A program made the position numbers and the translations under genes. Shown one piece after another: positions 19,764 to 32,300 of a stretch of 64,000 nucleotides of DNA. The first letter of the stretch is position 1, and each line of letters begins with the position of its first letter. Where the stretch lies: positions 186,001 to 250,000 of the forward strand of contig CAKOGP040001803.1 in assembly GCA_933822405.4 (NCBI GenBank), given 5' to 3'. The notes below the pieces were generated by a model. It was given only the letters and a program-made list of their open reading frames with translations, did not search any database and had not been told where the DNA came from. The DNA comes from Cylindrotheca closterium (Eukaryota; Bacillariophyta; Bacillariophyceae; Bacillariales; Bacillariaceae).

Positions 19764-21080
19764 CTAGTAGTCGTATTCGTCTGCTGAGGAAGACGAAGCA
19801 ACTTCCTCCACCGAATCTTCGAAAGCGGTAAAGACTTCTTCTTCTGAGGAAGAGGAAGCATCGTCATCTACCGACAAGGAGGATTCGGATTCATCCGAGG
19901 AGGAATCGGACTCTTGAAATACTCCCTCCAGCCATTCTAAATACCATCCCATGAAGTTGATGGTAGATGACGCAGTTGCCGTTGTCGAGTCGTCGCTGAT
20001 GTATCCAAACACATTTCCGATCACCACATTAGATCCACAGGTCATGCGACTAGAGTCTCGGTCAGAATCCCCTTGGTTCATCTCCACTTTCCATAATGCA
20101 AGTTCCAAAAGAGATGACATCTCTACTTTGCCATACGTCGACACTTTCTTTGCCAGCTCGCGCAGGCATTCGCGCCTGCTGTCAAAGTTGCCATCCCAGG
20201 ATTTGGATTCAATTTCGGCACATAACACACTTTGCCATTTCTCCAAGCCCCAGCCGGTCCAGCCAAAAGGCTTAAAGGTCCTCTTCAGTACCATCTTGAT
20301 CATTTCTGCAGATTTAGAAGCTCTATTTGCCAGCAAGTAATCCATTGCGGTCTTTCCGTGACCGTCCTTGTCGTGAAGACGCCTCATTTCATACTTATCG
20401 ATCAGTGTTTCCATAAGATCAATGCGCAGGATGGCAGAACTCGCCACTACATGCATTGGACCCATCTCATATACATCTATGGGGTAATTTGGATAACCTC
20501 TGTCACTGCCAATCGCAGCTAGTAGATGGTCAACCGTTGTACTTCTTGCGTGATAACATGCCTTGTGTACAGGTAGATTTTTGAACCTCTCATAGAGAAA
20601 GCTTTTAAGATCGCCGTAGTCATCTCTTGCTGGTTCGGGGAACTTAAACAGAGAATCACATCTCTTGCAAACGTCATATCCAGTAATAAAGATATTTGGA
20701 GGGAAGGAAATGTTCACAAGAGCCTTGCAGCCCTTGAAGATCTCTTTCTCTAGATTCAGACTACGAGTAGTATCTGGGAGCTCTACTCCCATCAAACTTG
20801 TGCAATGTTGAAAGGCGCCGTCATCAATGTCTTCCACAAAAGGCGGAATGGAGATTCCGGTCAGTGAGATACACCGGTAAAAGGCATTTTTCCTGATTGT
20901 TCGTAACGTTTCCGGTAGGTCGATTTCAATGATATTTCTGTACTGGAAGAAGGCACTGGGCATAAGGATGATTACATCCAACGGTACCGTAACGCTCTGT
21001 TCGGCTGCATGTAGTTTCCCCTGATGAGAGTACTCTGGATTGTTGATTCGACGCCTTTTCGGTGTAGAATTGGAATCCAT
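19764..21080 (-). CDS. BspA-type LRR protein (intact paralogue)
   Basis: 438 residues, single exon, ATG at 21080. A KRRR patch near the start is followed by BspA-like LRR_5 repeats (about 35-135: IIEIDLPETLRTIRKNAFYRC, LTGISIPPFVEDIDDGAFQHC, LMGVELPD). Residues about 165-345 form a helical, weakly ankyrin-like C-domain (LPVHKACYHARSTTVDHLL, MGPMHVVASSAILRIDLMETLI, HGKTAMDYLLANRASKS) shared with the frameshifted gene at 13922-15434. An acidic Ser/Asp/Glu tail ends the protein. There is no signal peptide or membrane segment, so it is probably an intracellular interaction protein. BspA-type LRR families are strongly expanded in diatoms and their function is unknown. Confidence 0.88.
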   Translation of the reverse strand: MDSNSTPKRRRINNPEYSHQGKLHAAEQSVTVPLDVIILMPSAFFQYRNIIEIDLPETLRTIRKNAFYRCISLTGISIPPFVEDIDDGAFQHCTSLMGVELPDTTRSLNLEKEIFKGCKALVNISFPPNIFITGYDVCKRCDSLFKFPEPARDDYGDLKSFLYERFKNLPVHKACYHARSTTVDHLLAAIGSDRGYPNYPIDVYEMGPMHVVASSAILRIDLMETLIDKYEMRRLHDKDGHGKTAMDYLLANRASKSAEMIKMVLKRTFKPFGWTGWGLEKWQSVLCAEIESKSWDGNFDSRRECLRELAKKVSTYGKVEMSSLLELALWKVEMNQGDSDRDSSRMTCGSNVVIGNVFGYISDDSTTATASSTINFMGWYLEWLEGVFQESDSSSDESESSLSVDDDASSSSEEEVFTAFEDSVEEVASSSSADEYDY

Positions 21081-21373
21081 GGTTACTATTGATCCTTCGG
21101 CAATGTATTCCTTTTAAAACTCTGGCTTGTGAAGATTTGGATTTCGATGATTTGTTGTTGTTACATGGTTTTGGTATGGCGGTAACAACAAGGTACTCGT
21201 ACATGCTGGTACACGTACGACGTACGATACAATAAAATACTGTAGGTGTTGGTGGAAATGATTCCCCATAACTGTTGGATCTGGAATCCCCCTTTTACAA
21301 CAATTTGAATCAATCTTGCATCCACAAGATCCTCGCAGTTTGCAACAACCACAGCTGCGGTTACAAGTACACT

Positions 21374-22258
21374 ATGTTTGTTCTACCATTCCTCTTCTGG
21401 CTTTTGTCACTCGGCTTGGTGGCTTCCTTTGTCCCATCAGCCCAGAGTCGACTCCCTAGTCCTGTCACCAATCCACTGTTTGGTAGATCCTTATCGCTGA
21501 ACGCTGCCAACAAAGGTCGAAAGAAAAAGAAGGATGAGCTCACCTCTTTTCCCTTTCCATCGGCACCATTTCTTTTGGAAGATACAAATGCTGTAAAGTC
21601 TAGTTTGGAAACCCTCCTTGTGCTCTCCGATAAGAAGCGCCAAGCAGTGTGGAAGGAGGATATGAAAAGGCAGTATCCATTTGTTCCTGCTGTCTTTGTA
21701 GATAGATTTGCCGACTCTGTCGTTTCTTCCTTTTCAGCCATTGCACCCTCCGAATTGCAAACGGTCGTTCAGCCCGGTGGACTAGAAAAAGTAAAGTCGA
21801 AATTGGAAACCATCATAAAAAAGGAACTAAAGAAGAATGAGATGTATGCGAATCTGCCTTTGTCCAACAGCGAGAAGGATAAGTTACTATCCAATCTCAT
21901 TGGAACCTCGTTGAATCTGTTACTCAGAGATGCAGCCATGGTTTTGGCACATCCCAATGAACAGCTTCAAGCCTTGGAGGAACAAAAGCGCCAGATCACT
22001 CGGTTCATGACCAGACGACAGCTCGTATGGTACCAACTAAAGTATCATACTGTCCGATCAGCATTGGTCGTTACAGCAAGTGCATTGCTTCTGACTCTGC
22101 TCTATAATGGATATAAGTCGACAGCAGTTATTCAAGGAGTTCAAAAGTCAGCCATCAAGCTTTGGGTCTTTGCAAAGTCGTTGGCAATGGGACTAGTTCA
22201 ATTGGTTTCAGGGTCGAAACGAAAAAGGCCTAGAAGAGTGCGACCAAGAGTGCGCTAG
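21374..22258 (+). CDS. Plastid-targeted membrane protein, hypothetical
   Basis: 294 residues from the ATG at 21374; upstream the frame starts only at a TTG (21275). The N-terminus is a signal peptide (FVLPFLFWLLSLGLVASFVPS) with an ASAFAP-like VASFVP cleavage motif, the hallmark of import through the four membranes of a diatom plastid. A Lys-rich stretch follows, then a helical domain (about 60-205), one hydrophobic segment at about 232-252 (SALVVTASALLLTLLYNG) and a strongly basic C-terminus (SGSKRKRPRRVRPRVR). It probably sits in a plastid membrane. No family is recognised. Confidence 0.75.
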   Translation: MFVLPFLFWLLSLGLVASFVPSAQSRLPSPVTNPLFGRSLSLNAANKGRKKKKDELTSFPFPSAPFLLEDTNAVKSSLETLLVLSDKKRQAVWKEDMKRQYPFVPAVFVDRFADSVVSSFSAIAPSELQTVVQPGGLEKVKSKLETIIKKELKKNEMYANLPLSNSEKDKLLSNLIGTSLNLLLRDAAMVLAHPNEQLQALEEQKRQITRFMTRRQLVWYQLKYHTVRSALVVTASALLLTLLYNGYKSTAVIQGVQKSAIKLWVFAKSLAMGLVQLVSGSKRKRPRRVRPRVR

Positions 22259-22419
22259 AAGCACCCCTTTTATATTTTAAAATCAATAGATGCTACAGTA
22301 TTTATCTAACGTGGAAAAGAAACGAGATGATGCTCCAGTCAAAAGAGGACATGAGTCGTCCCACAGTTTTAAAAAACAATTTTACGTTCCTAAATAATCC
22401 ATTCTATTCCAACCCCTGC

Positions 22420-23025
22420 CTAACGCATCCACCACACTAGCACGAAAAAGACAATGACCACACTGGCGGCCATTCCATACAGCAACATCTGCTGTTGAAC
22501 AGCACGCCGGTTCATTGATTGAACTACTCGTCGTGCGCGTCCCGTTAGAGAAGTGACCTGCCGAACTCTGCCATGTGTCGATTCAATAGTTTCTCGATTG
22601 TGTGACAATTCTTCTCCAATCTCCATGGCAACAGCCTCGGTTTCTTCCAAAACCTTTCTAGCGTTCTCCAATTGACTATTTTGCTTCGTAAGCATTTCCT
22701 GTTGCTGGAGGAGTCGTTCGCGATTGTCAGTACCATTGCCTGATCGGGCCGAGGCCATTAATGACTTCTTGTTGTGATCATCCTTCAATGCTTGCAATTC
22801 CGATTTGCATCCTCGAACTTGTTGTAATAGCTCTCGTTTGGTACCTGGATCTGCAACACTTCGGGCTTCGAGTGCCATTTGCTGCAATAATTCATCGCAT
22901 TGACTCAGCAAGTTTCCCGTGTCGCCAGTTTCCACGTCCTTGAATCCTTCATGTAAGGAGTCCTGAACTTGCTTTTTCAAAGACTTGAATTCATCGCTGT
23001 AGCGTTGAAAGGAGACGCTGGACAT
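22420..23025 (-). CDS. VTI1: VTI1-family Qb-SNARE
   Basis: 201 residues from the ATG at 23025 (MSSVSFQRYSDEFKSL). The open frame continues upstream, but the added residues are unlike the family. The N-terminal Habc-like bundle is followed by a linker and the SNARE coiled coil (about 110-175, LENARKVLEETEAVAMEIGEELSHNRETIE ... GRARRVVQSMNRR), then a single C-terminal membrane anchor (MAASVVIVFFVLVWW) ending in MR. Length and layout match VTI1, which works in Golgi-endosome-vacuole fusion. Confidence 0.85.
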   Translation of the reverse strand: MSSVSFQRYSDEFKSLKKQVQDSLHEGFKDVETGDTGNLLSQCDELLQQMALEARSVADPGTKRELLQQVRGCKSELQALKDDHNKKSLMASARSGNGTDNRERLLQQQEMLTKQNSQLENARKVLEETEAVAMEIGEELSHNRETIESTHGRVRQVTSLTGRARRVVQSMNRRAVQQQMLLYGMAASVVIVFFVLVWWMR

Positions 23026-23644
23026 TCTTTTTGTTGGTGAGCTTGTGGTGCGATGTTTGCAGTCGTGCTGACACGGTTGTTGTGACAGGTCTTTTATACG
23101 TGAGAACAAGTTGGGGAGCTCGGCAAGACTGAAGTCTTTTGAACTCAACGACAACGTCAACGCTCACTTTCCTTGATGTCTGGTCATCCTCCGTTTACAT
23201 TTTAGTCGTACGGATCGTAGATTTAGGGATTAAATCTGTTCCAAAAGTGAAACAGTTCACATGGGACCCCCCGAAACAAATCTAAAAAATCATCGTTGCA
23301 CGTTCGGCTCTCCACCACAAACGAGCAAATACCTCATGTTCGCGGCGTTTGTGCCTGTCGTTAGGGCTCCCATAGCATCGATAGGATGGCGTTGTTGATG
23401 GCGGAAAGCCAGTACAACCACCTTTGCACTCCTTCTTCTACCACTTTTGACCGACCCACTACCACTAGTCATAATACCTTCGAGTTCCAGATATGTTGCT
23501 TTCTAGCAAGCAACTATGGAATAGTACATACTGTATGTCTGAATCTTCGACTAGTTTTTCCTAAACTTGCTATGTAAAAGTTTATGTATGAAATCATACG
23601 GAAACTGGAGCCAACCCCAAACCAGTTTCCTGTGGTTCACCCTC
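23026..23644. other. Intergenic region
   Basis: About 620 bp between two minus-strand genes, holding the VTI1 5' flank. I see no gene or clear repeat in it. Confidence 0.4.
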
Positions 23645-26600
23645 TCATTCGCCCACAGGAGTACACATCTTGGTTTCCGCATTGCAACAAGTGTCGCAGC
23701 AGTCACATGAATTCTGGGCAATACCAGTCGAGCTCATCGGGAGACAGTCAGCGGACACTACTTCTAAGCTCGCAAGCTCCTTCGAACTGCACACCTCAAA
23801 AGGTACAGCACCATCAAAATTGTTCCCATGCACCCACATTTCGCCAAGCTGAGGAAGATTGCCAAGTTCGGCTGGGAGTGGACCACTGAGTCGGTTGTTA
23901 CTGATTCGCAATGCCAGAAGATTTGCCATCTTCCCAATGCTGGTACTCAAAGTGCCACTGAGACTGCAGTCATACATATCTAGTCTTTGCAAACTAGTCA
24001 TGTTGTAAAACTCCTCTGGGATGATTCCATCGAATGGTGTCGAATGCAACTTGAGAGTCTTCATCCCGGTCATCTTCCCGAGTTCAGATGGCAGTGGTCC
24101 CGAAAGTTCAAGTTTTGCCAGCGTCAGCTCCGTTGGATTGAGATGACCAATCGTTGTGGGCAAGGTTCCAGTTAGGAAGTTATTGCTTAGTCGGATGTAC
24201 TCTGGGAGGAGTTAGGATGAAATAAAAGAAGAAAGAAGCTACTGTCAGATATCATACTGTCAACACAAAGAGAGTCGATTTGTTGACTAAACTTACTCAA
24301 GGTTGATACATCTCCGATCCAATCCGGTATCTCTCCTCGGAAAGCATTGTCAAAAAGGTACAGTCCTCCCAGATTCTTCATATTCTTGATAAAAGTAGGG
24401 ATCGTTCCGCTGAGCGAATTGCTACCGACATTGAAGAGTTGAAGATTTCGAGTTTCCGTCCACATGGGCAAGGTTCCCGTCAGCTCATTGAAGCCCAACT
24501 CAAAGTTGACCAAGTACTGCATACCCCCATATTCCTTCGGAATCGCACCTGTGAGCTGATTCCAACTCAACATTAGGGACTGTAGAAAACGCAGTTCTTT
24601 GAATTCCGGTGGAAGATTCCCGCGAATGTTCTGACCCGCTAGATCAATCACTCGTATGTTGCCATCGTCATCACATCGAATGCCCGCCCATTCGCATTCG
24701 TGCTTGCTCGTCAACCAGCGGTAGGAGGGCATGGATCTGTACCTCGCTGGAAACACAGAATCTGCAAAACAAGAATAATATCATCGTTAGTCAAATCAAA
24801 TGGAATCAAACCAAATTGAATCAAACCAAACAAATGAATGAATAAATCGATTCCCAGCATGTATTGAAACTTGGAAACTTACGCAGTTGCTGATAGAGAC
24901 ATTCATGTTCATCCACGCCGAACGTTTGGTTCGTCAAGAGATCGGTCGCTCCACAAGAGCTTTGCAGCCAATTCCATGTTTGAAAATGGAACAAAGAGAC
25001 AATGTATCGCTGAATTAGGTGGCCCGTGTCAGTCAATCCCACTTGTAGCTTATCCACATTGGTAATCCAGTCCAAGGCAGCATAATGAGGCCCGTCGACA
25101 TCAGCCAACTTTTCTTCGCCTATCAATAGCTCTATGGTGGATTTGATCGATTGAGCTTCAGTGGGTTCGCTTGGAAGTTCTGGTTGGGGAACAATTTCTG
25201 GCTCGGATTGCATAATGGACACAACACCGACAGCCACCATTGCGGCAAGTCCAAAGAGAAATGCGCAATAAAAGCGGAAACGACGATGCTTGTAAATGGG
25301 CGGCTTGGCATCCGGATCGTATTCGATCGCGGCCGGAATGAAGGCATCCTCTTCCGGTTCTTGAACTTCAATGGCTACGGCCAAATCTTCTTCATCGTCT
25401 CCATCTACCCAATCGTTGCCGCCAAAACCACCCTCGGGATCGTACTTTTCTCCCTTGCCCTCCGGTGCGGCAAAGGCATCTCCCCCAAGCTCAGGTCGCT
25501 TGGCCATTTGTTGTTGGTTGGGATAGTCCTCACCACTGTTCATCAGCTGACCTTTTCCCAAACCAGGAGCAACTTGTTCGACAGTCAGTTCCGCATGTTC
25601 CTCATTAGAACCATCTTGTAGTGGAATTCCCGTCTTGTAGGCAATGAGTTCGTCCAAATCCCGATTGTTGGTCATGCCGGACAAAGATCCAGTAGCAGGA
25701 CGAGAAGGATCTGCCGCAAAGGCAACCCGTGGACTTGGTAGAATCACACCATTTTCTTCACTGACAACTTCTTGGCCTTGTGGTTCTGTGGCAGGTTTCT
25801 GTTCCTCCACCGCAGCTTCCTCATTGTTGGAACTTTCCAAAGGAATGCCCGTCTTGTAGGCAATGAGTTGATCCAAATCTCGTGCATTGGATGCGGTTGC
25901 CGATCGAAGGACGGACATGGAAGAATCTCTCATAAAAGTGTTGCGGCGAAACGATGGTGATGGAAGCTGTTTCCGAACACTACTATTAGATGGACTCAAC
26001 AACAAACTCGGGTCCTTGTGCGATTCATCACTGTTTCCTCTAAATATGGTAGTTGAAGCCATGTCAGTGCGAGAGGCGCTATTGAGACCGCCCATCTGGA
26101 CTTCAAAGGAGGAGATTGGATCATCTTGCATCAAAGGAGTTGGATCTGGATTTCTGCTGACGGGTGAGGGCTTACAGTCGCCACGAGACATGTGACGACG
26201 GGGTCCACGTGCAAGTGCTGTATTCAAATCAGCGTCTGATGGTGGTGGTGGAGGTGGTGGTGGTGGTGCCTTTTTAGCTCCCAGATTTCGGATAGAAGGA
26301 GACCATGATGCTCCAATATTTCGAACCGAAGGAGGAGATCGAAGACCACGAGCGCGAGTCTTGGCTTCCAAATCGAGTTGCAAATTTTCGGAAGTCTTGC
26401 TCATTCTTGGAGAACCAAGATTGCCAGAAGGTTCCTTTTTTTCAGACTGGGAAGGTGTGGAAGAATCAGTGGAAGGTGGATTCTTGGCGTTTCCAACAAA
26501 AGAATTGCTGGGGCCGCGGGCAAGGAGAACTTCGGACCTTGTCTTGCGAACTACCATGGATGGCGAGGCAGCCATCAAATTGCGACGGGATGAAAGAGAA

Positions 26601-26794
26601 GTAATGCGGCGGGACTGGTGGCGTTCCAATCTCCTGCCAGAAAACTCCTTGCGTTGTCCTTCAATGAGATCGTCAAGTTTCTGTGCAGCAATCTGAGCAT
26701 CCGACGAAGCTGCCTTGTCGCCAGTGGGATCACGGGGAGACGAACCATCATCGTCCGGAGGAACACCTTTGTTGGCGGCTTTGGGAGTATCCAT
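23645..26794 (-). CDS. Membrane-anchored plant-type LRR protein, copy A
   Basis: Three exons: 24883-26794, 24297-24761 and 23645-24201, with GT-AG introns of 120 and 95 bp and consistent phases, give 977 residues. The long N-terminal part (about 1-500) is disordered, Ser/Pro-rich, with a poly-Pro run and two copies of DLDxLIAYKTGIPL (about 305 and 380). A single membrane segment follows a basic patch (about 505-530, FRFYCAFLFGLAAMVAVG). The distal part has a cap with CEWAGIRC, then about ten plant-type LRRs (NxLTGxIPxxxGxL), and a Cys-rich end (CDCCDTCCNAETKMC). There is no kinase domain. The positive residues before the membrane segment suggest a cytosolic N-terminus and extracellular or lumenal LRRs. 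It is an inverted paralogue of the gene at 33214-36299. Confidence 0.9.
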
Positions 26795-27655
26795 ACTTGG
26801 TTTGCTTGCTCTTGATGAGATTTCTTCCCTAGTGCTTTACCGAATACTTATCTGCTTGCTTCAACGAGGACTTGTTTGCTTTCTTGAATTCAATTGAATT
26901 CAATTCAATTTGTTCGTAGAATAATGATAATGAAGAAGTTGGATCAATTCAAAAACGGGAAAATGGGAAAATTGAAATAGCCGTTGGAGTTCAAAAGAGT
27001 ACTACTGTAGTATCGAGTAAAGAAAAGTGCGTTGCACGTGAGCAGCCAGAACGAAGCCAAAGCAAAGCAAAGCAAAGCAAACCACACAACACTCAGATAC
27101 CACAGAATATTGCAGCAAGCATCCCATGCAACCTTGCGAATTGGAAAATAGATCAAGGCCAGAAACAGCAACGATTCATTCTTTCCAGCAACCAATGGAG
27201 CGAGGAGCGGCGTCGGTCAGAAGAAGCAAACAGCGTCGTTCATTGCTGCTTACCTTGTTCTTTGTCAGTTACTGTGTATGCCACAGTCGATTGAAAAATG
27301 TAATGGGTCAATGAATGAATGTTGTAGGACAATATAGCAGCTGTTACAAAACTTTTGGAAGATCAGTTTTCCAATCGGTTTGGCGTGGTTGGAAGGAAGA
27401 CGAGGTGAGTTTGCAATAAGTTTGGGAACTTGCCAAACAGGAATCTGGTACAGATTCTACGTGAATTTCTGTAGAGCATGGTGCGATTTGTTTAGTTGGG
27501 TCAAAAAATCCTACTGTTTTAGTACCAAATTGACTCAATCGACCATGACCAGTTATTGAACGGGCGGTGGCAACTGACAGACTGCGAGTTGATCCATCAA
27601 ACATCAATTACAAACACATCACTCTTTTCGATAATTTCAATTCTTTGCGATTTCA
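26795..27655. other. Divergent intergenic region, LRR copy A / RNA methyltransferase
   Basis: About 860 bp. It contains a GAATTCAATT-type repeat at about 26884-26911 and a (CAAAG)n microsatellite at about 27055-27080. Small ORFs are present but show no protein-like features, so no gene is called. Confidence 0.5.
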
Positions 27656-28779
27656 ATGCTAACAACCAAACGAGTGGTGATTTTAATCATCGCCATGTTG
27701 ATCCAAAGTAGTCGAAGTCTAGCGTTTTTCGCTTCCAATTTGGGTAAAGCAGCAACAAGGCAGTTTCTAAGGGTGAATACTCGTTCGTTGGGAATGCAGA
27801 CCTTTGACGATGTCATTTCATCTCCCAAATCCAAGACGGCCAAAATGGTACAGAATCTTTTGACGAAGTAAGATATATTTGCTATGGTGGTACTGGAAGA
27901 TTCGCCTATTGTCCAATCTCTCATGTATTATTGCTTTGCTTTCACCCTCGAAACCACGCCACCAGGAGAAACAAACGAGTCGAGGCCCAGCAAACCGTCG
28001 TAGAAGGCCCAAGGATGGTATTTGACATGCTCGAAAATCCAACTACTGAATCATTAGTGAGACAAGTGTTGGTGTCCGTGGACGATTATGAAGCGCAATA
28101 TCAAGATCGGTTGGAATCCATCATCTCGTCTAGTGATAACGAACGCGTCTCGCTGCAGCTGGTAACACCCGAGTTGCTCAGCACCCTGAGCGATACGGTG
28201 ACACCCCAAGGCATCATGGCAATTGTAGATATTCCTGAAATAAAAGTGACTTTGCCGGACAATGATGTGACACCAATATATCTTGTCTTGGATGGCGTTT
28301 CAGATCCAGGCAATCTTGGGACTTTGTTGCGATCCAGTTTGGCCGTAGGTTGCGCGGGTGTCGTGTTACTGCCCGGGAGTTGTGACCCTTGGAGCCCAAA
28401 AGCAGTTCGAAGTTCCATGGGGGCCTCATTTCAGTTGCCGATTGTGCAAGCGCCAAATTGGGAATCTGGTTTAAACGTTCTGGAGGAATGGGGAGTTGAG
28501 GCTGTGTATGCGGCCACCATGGTCGAGGGAGACGATGACGAGAGTAGGAGTCAAGCCCACTTTTCGATTGATTGGCGAAGTAAAGCTTCCGCTTTGGTCA
28601 TTGGTAGTGAAGGCAAGGGGTTGAGGGAGGAAGTGCGAAACGCAATTCATGATAAAGACAAGAAACAGGTCAGTGCCGTGCACGTTCCCATGTGCAAGGG
28701 CATTGAGAGCTTGAACGCGGCAGTCTGTGGAAGTGTGATCCTGTTTGAATATTCACGACAGTGTAGTATTACTGCGTAG
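27656..28779 (+). CDS. SpoU/TrmH-family RNA 2'-O-methyltransferase, plastid-targeted
   Basis: Two exons, 27656-27867 and 27966-28779, join as ACGAA|GAGAAAC across a 98-bp intron, giving 341 residues. The start is a signal peptide with an ASAFAP-like site (SSRSLAFFAS), so plastid import is likely. The exon junction rebuilds the N-terminal substrate-binding part (KRNKRVEAQQTVVEGPR). The trefoil-knot methylase motifs are all visible: LVLDGVSDPGNLGTLLR (motif 1, with the SAM-fold Asn and Arg), ALVIGSEGKGLREE (motif 2) and VHVPMCKGIESLNAAVCGSVILFE (motif 3). It should methylate a ribose in plastid rRNA or tRNA using S-adenosylmethionine; the exact nucleotide is unknown. Confidence 0.92.
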
Positions 28780-29382
28780 ACTGTTCCAATTGTATTGTGC
28801 AGTGGAATTCCTACAAACAAGAAAATCGTGGTGAAAAATGCAGCTGGACAATCGATCTTGTGTATCAAGATCCCAGTAAATGCCAGATCCGACATACAGT
28901 CATGCTATGGAGCAAAGATGTCTCTCTGAGGCCATCACCATATCATGGTACTGCTGGTTTCAAACTTTACCAAAGGTCCCAAAAACGACTTCTTTGTTCG
29001 CACCTTTTCAAGATACCACAGTTTCAATTTTCAGGATTCCCCCCCTTTTTAGGCCATCCATCACATGCATGTATCCTTTGCAGGTTTTATAAAAAGAGTA
29101 GCAATACACAACCGTATTTAAAATCAAATGGGCACCATCATAATGTTGGCATCATACTAACCACCAACTACCCCCACTGTTGTGATGGTCCTGGTCTATT
29201 GATTGAGAGAGATGAACTGTGATTGGTCTTGTGACGTCACAAACTTCTCCAAATTGTCTGCAGACCACCCACCATTTTTCGATTTCGACACCAAATCATC
29301 CACGACGAAAACTTTGACAACATTTTTGGATCTGCTAACGGGTTCAACCCATATTGGGAATCTTGATTGAATACTCCTGACA
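28780..29382. other. Intergenic region upstream of the Mfd-like gene
   Basis: About 600 bp. ORFs here lack an ATG or protein-like composition. A 14-bp perfect palindrome with a full CRE (TTGTGACGTCACAA, 29229-29242) lies about 140 bp upstream of the next start codon. Confidence 0.5.
29229..29242. promoter_or_regulatory. CRE-type palindrome upstream of Mfd-like gene
   Basis: TTGTGACGTCACAA is perfectly palindromic and holds TGACGTCA, the classical bZIP/CRE site. In Phaeodactylum, TGACGT/ACGTCA motifs mediate CO2/cAMP response of the PtCA1 promoter. Function here is inference. Confidence 0.4.
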
Positions 29383-32300
29383 ATGAGACATACATCGCCC
29401 CGAAAATGCATGTCGTTGCTGCTGATCATCAACGCTTCGAACGCATTCATCAACTCGATACCATCCGACCGACGACAACTTGACACGCAACTCTACAACA
29501 TTCGAAAGAATACCAGGATCACATTTGGTTCCGATCAATCCGTTGATGGAAGTGATGAAGAAGAAGCCTACGTCAAGGATCGAGCTGAAAGAGATGCCAT
29601 AATCGAAGGCGTGCTGAAAGAGCAGGATGAAGAGTTCAAAGAGGAACGGCGAAAGAAAAGATGGGGCGAGTTTGCGGATGCCAAGACCAAGGAAGACATT
29701 CTGAAAGTCGAAGAAAAAATAAAAGAAGCAGTTGCTTTGGAAAATCAAAGGAAGGCTGCATTAGCCCAAACACAAGGTGTAGACATGGAGGTGCTCGAGC
29801 CAGTAGATACAGGAGTTGCAGACGACAACGGAAACATTCAGATCAAAGCGGGTTCAACATCCAATTGGTACAATCAGGTCGATGAGGAGCTTCAAGAAGA
29901 GTGGAAGGCACTTGAGAGTGGCAGTGAGGGCGTCAAGGTGGCTGATGGCCAGAATGAAGCACCCGAGACAGTCGAGGTCGATGGAAAAATTGTTACCCGT
30001 GACACTCTTCAAGGTGTACGTGTTGGATCTGCTGGCGGCTGGTCACTGGAAGTGTTTCCTGGTGATTTCGTCGTACATCGCAAATATGGAATTGGCCGCT
30101 TCGAGAGGACATGTTTGCGTAAGTGTTTGTTGAATTTGCCTCGGCTTCGTCTCCTTCAAAATTGCTCACGTCATCATCCCTCTATCAGGATCTAAATCTA
30201 AGCTGACAGAGGAGGAAAAAGAAGCCAGAGATAAACGCAGAACCGAGCTCTTAACAGAGGAACTCAAGAACATAGCTGGAGGAGTGACTCCTGCTAAGAT
30301 GAAAGAAATTCAAGCAAAATTTGGAACCGAGGAAGATACAGATCCAATATCGAACCCACAATCCACTGTTCTAGAAGTTGCGTATGCGGATGGTATTGTT
30401 CATGTCCCAGTCGATCGTGCCTATAGACTAAGTCGTTATAGATCGGGTGATGCAGCAATTAAGCCAAAGTTGTCCAAAGTACGAGGTGATGCATGGCGGA
30501 ACGCGAGACGAAAGGTGGAAGAGTGAGTTTTTCAAAAGTTACTTGTGAGCTCATCCGTTCATTGACCTCATTGCTTCGACCCTTATGACAATAGGAGCAC
30601 TTTGGAGCTCGCTCAGGACGTCTTGGCACTGTATGCCACCCGTGAAACCCTGCAGAGACCTCCATTCAATCCCGCAAAGGAAGAAGAAGTGAAGGAGTTC
30701 GGAACCTCGTTCAGGTTCGAGCCAACCCCAGACCAGAAGAGGTGTTTCGAGGAAGTTGAGAATGATATGGTATGGAGATCCCGTCCGATGGATCGATTGA
30801 TTTGTGGAGATGTGGGATTCGGAAAGACAGAAGTCGCCATGCGAGCCTTGCATCGGGCTGTTACCAACGGGAGACAGGCTATATTCTTGGCCCCTACAGG
30901 AGTTTTGGCGTCTCAGCACTTCAAAAACGTAGTAAAGAGAATGGGAGAAGATACAAAATACGGCAAGAAAGTTGCTCTTCTGCGTGGTGGTATGGGTAAG
31001 ACATCGAAAGCCGGAAAGGAATTGCGACAGAGGATTGCACAAGGAGAAGTAGAAATTATTGTTGGAACTCATGCCCTTCTTTCGAGGGATATGAAATACA
31101 AAGATCTTGGCTTGTTGATTGTCGACGAGGAACAACGTTTTGGAGTGAAACAAAAGGAGAGACTAAAAGTGATTTACGATGGCATTGATGTCCTAACACT
31201 CACTGCTACTCCGATTCCAAGAACTTTGCAAATGTCCTTATCAGGAATCAGAGATACATCTACGATCCGATCTCCCCCTCCCATGAGGAAGGCAACAAAA
31301 ACCTACGTGCAAGATTTCAACAGGGATATTGTACAGCTAGCAATCCAAAAGGAGCTAGACCGTGGTGGTCAATGCTACTACGTGGTTCCTCGCATTGCCC
31401 TGCTTGATGCTGCCGAAGAAATGATCAGAGAGTGCTTCCCTGATATTCGTGTGATCCAAGCTCACGGACGTATGGGTCGTACCACTGCAGAAGACAATGT
31501 GTCCGACTTTGCTGAAGGAAACTACGATATTCTATTGGCAACAACAGTGATCGAGAATGGTGTTGATATTCCAGCTGTCAACACAATTATTATCCAAGAC
31601 AGTCAAAACTTTGGAATATCGACCCTTTATCAGCTTCGTGGTCGTGTCGGCCGTTCCGATTTGCAAGGATATTCCTATTTTCTTCACCGTGAGGAGTCAA
31701 TTACCGAACAAGCGGCTATGCGACTCCAGGCTATTGGAGAACTGAACGAACTCGGATCTGGTTTTGACGTTGCCAATAGAGATTTAGAAATTCGAGGGGC
31801 CGGAAGTCTGCTGGGAACCGAACAAAGTGGAATTGCTATGCGTGTTGGGTTTGACTTGTACATGCGCATGCTCAAGAAGTCCATTCGTCAACTTCGGGGG
31901 TTGGATCTTCCATTGGTTCCAAGGACCAACGTCATTCTACCAAAGAAGCAAGGAAGTCTATCAGGTGAAAATGCGTCGAACCAACTTTCCATTCCAGAGG
32001 ATTATATCCCGGACGGAAATGAGCGAATGACAGCCGAATCCGCGGGTCGACTGGCCGAGAGTTCCGCCAAACTTGTGGAACTGACCAACGGATGGAAAAA
32101 GAAGTATGGTCCGTTGCCTGCTAATCTACAGACCAAATTGAAAACACTTCACTTGCATGCCTGCACAAGACGCTTAGGAATAGACTTGATTGGCCTTGTA
32201 GACAATGGAGATGGGACCACTGACTGTGTCATGCGATCACCAGGACTGCGACCAAGACATCTAGGAATTATTTTGCCCCTGCTTCCTAAGGGACTTCCTG

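Noticed and set aside
28797..29222. Open frame of 141 codons on the plus strand
   Set aside because: It starts with TTG, has no domain-like pattern and lies in AT-rich intergenic DNA.
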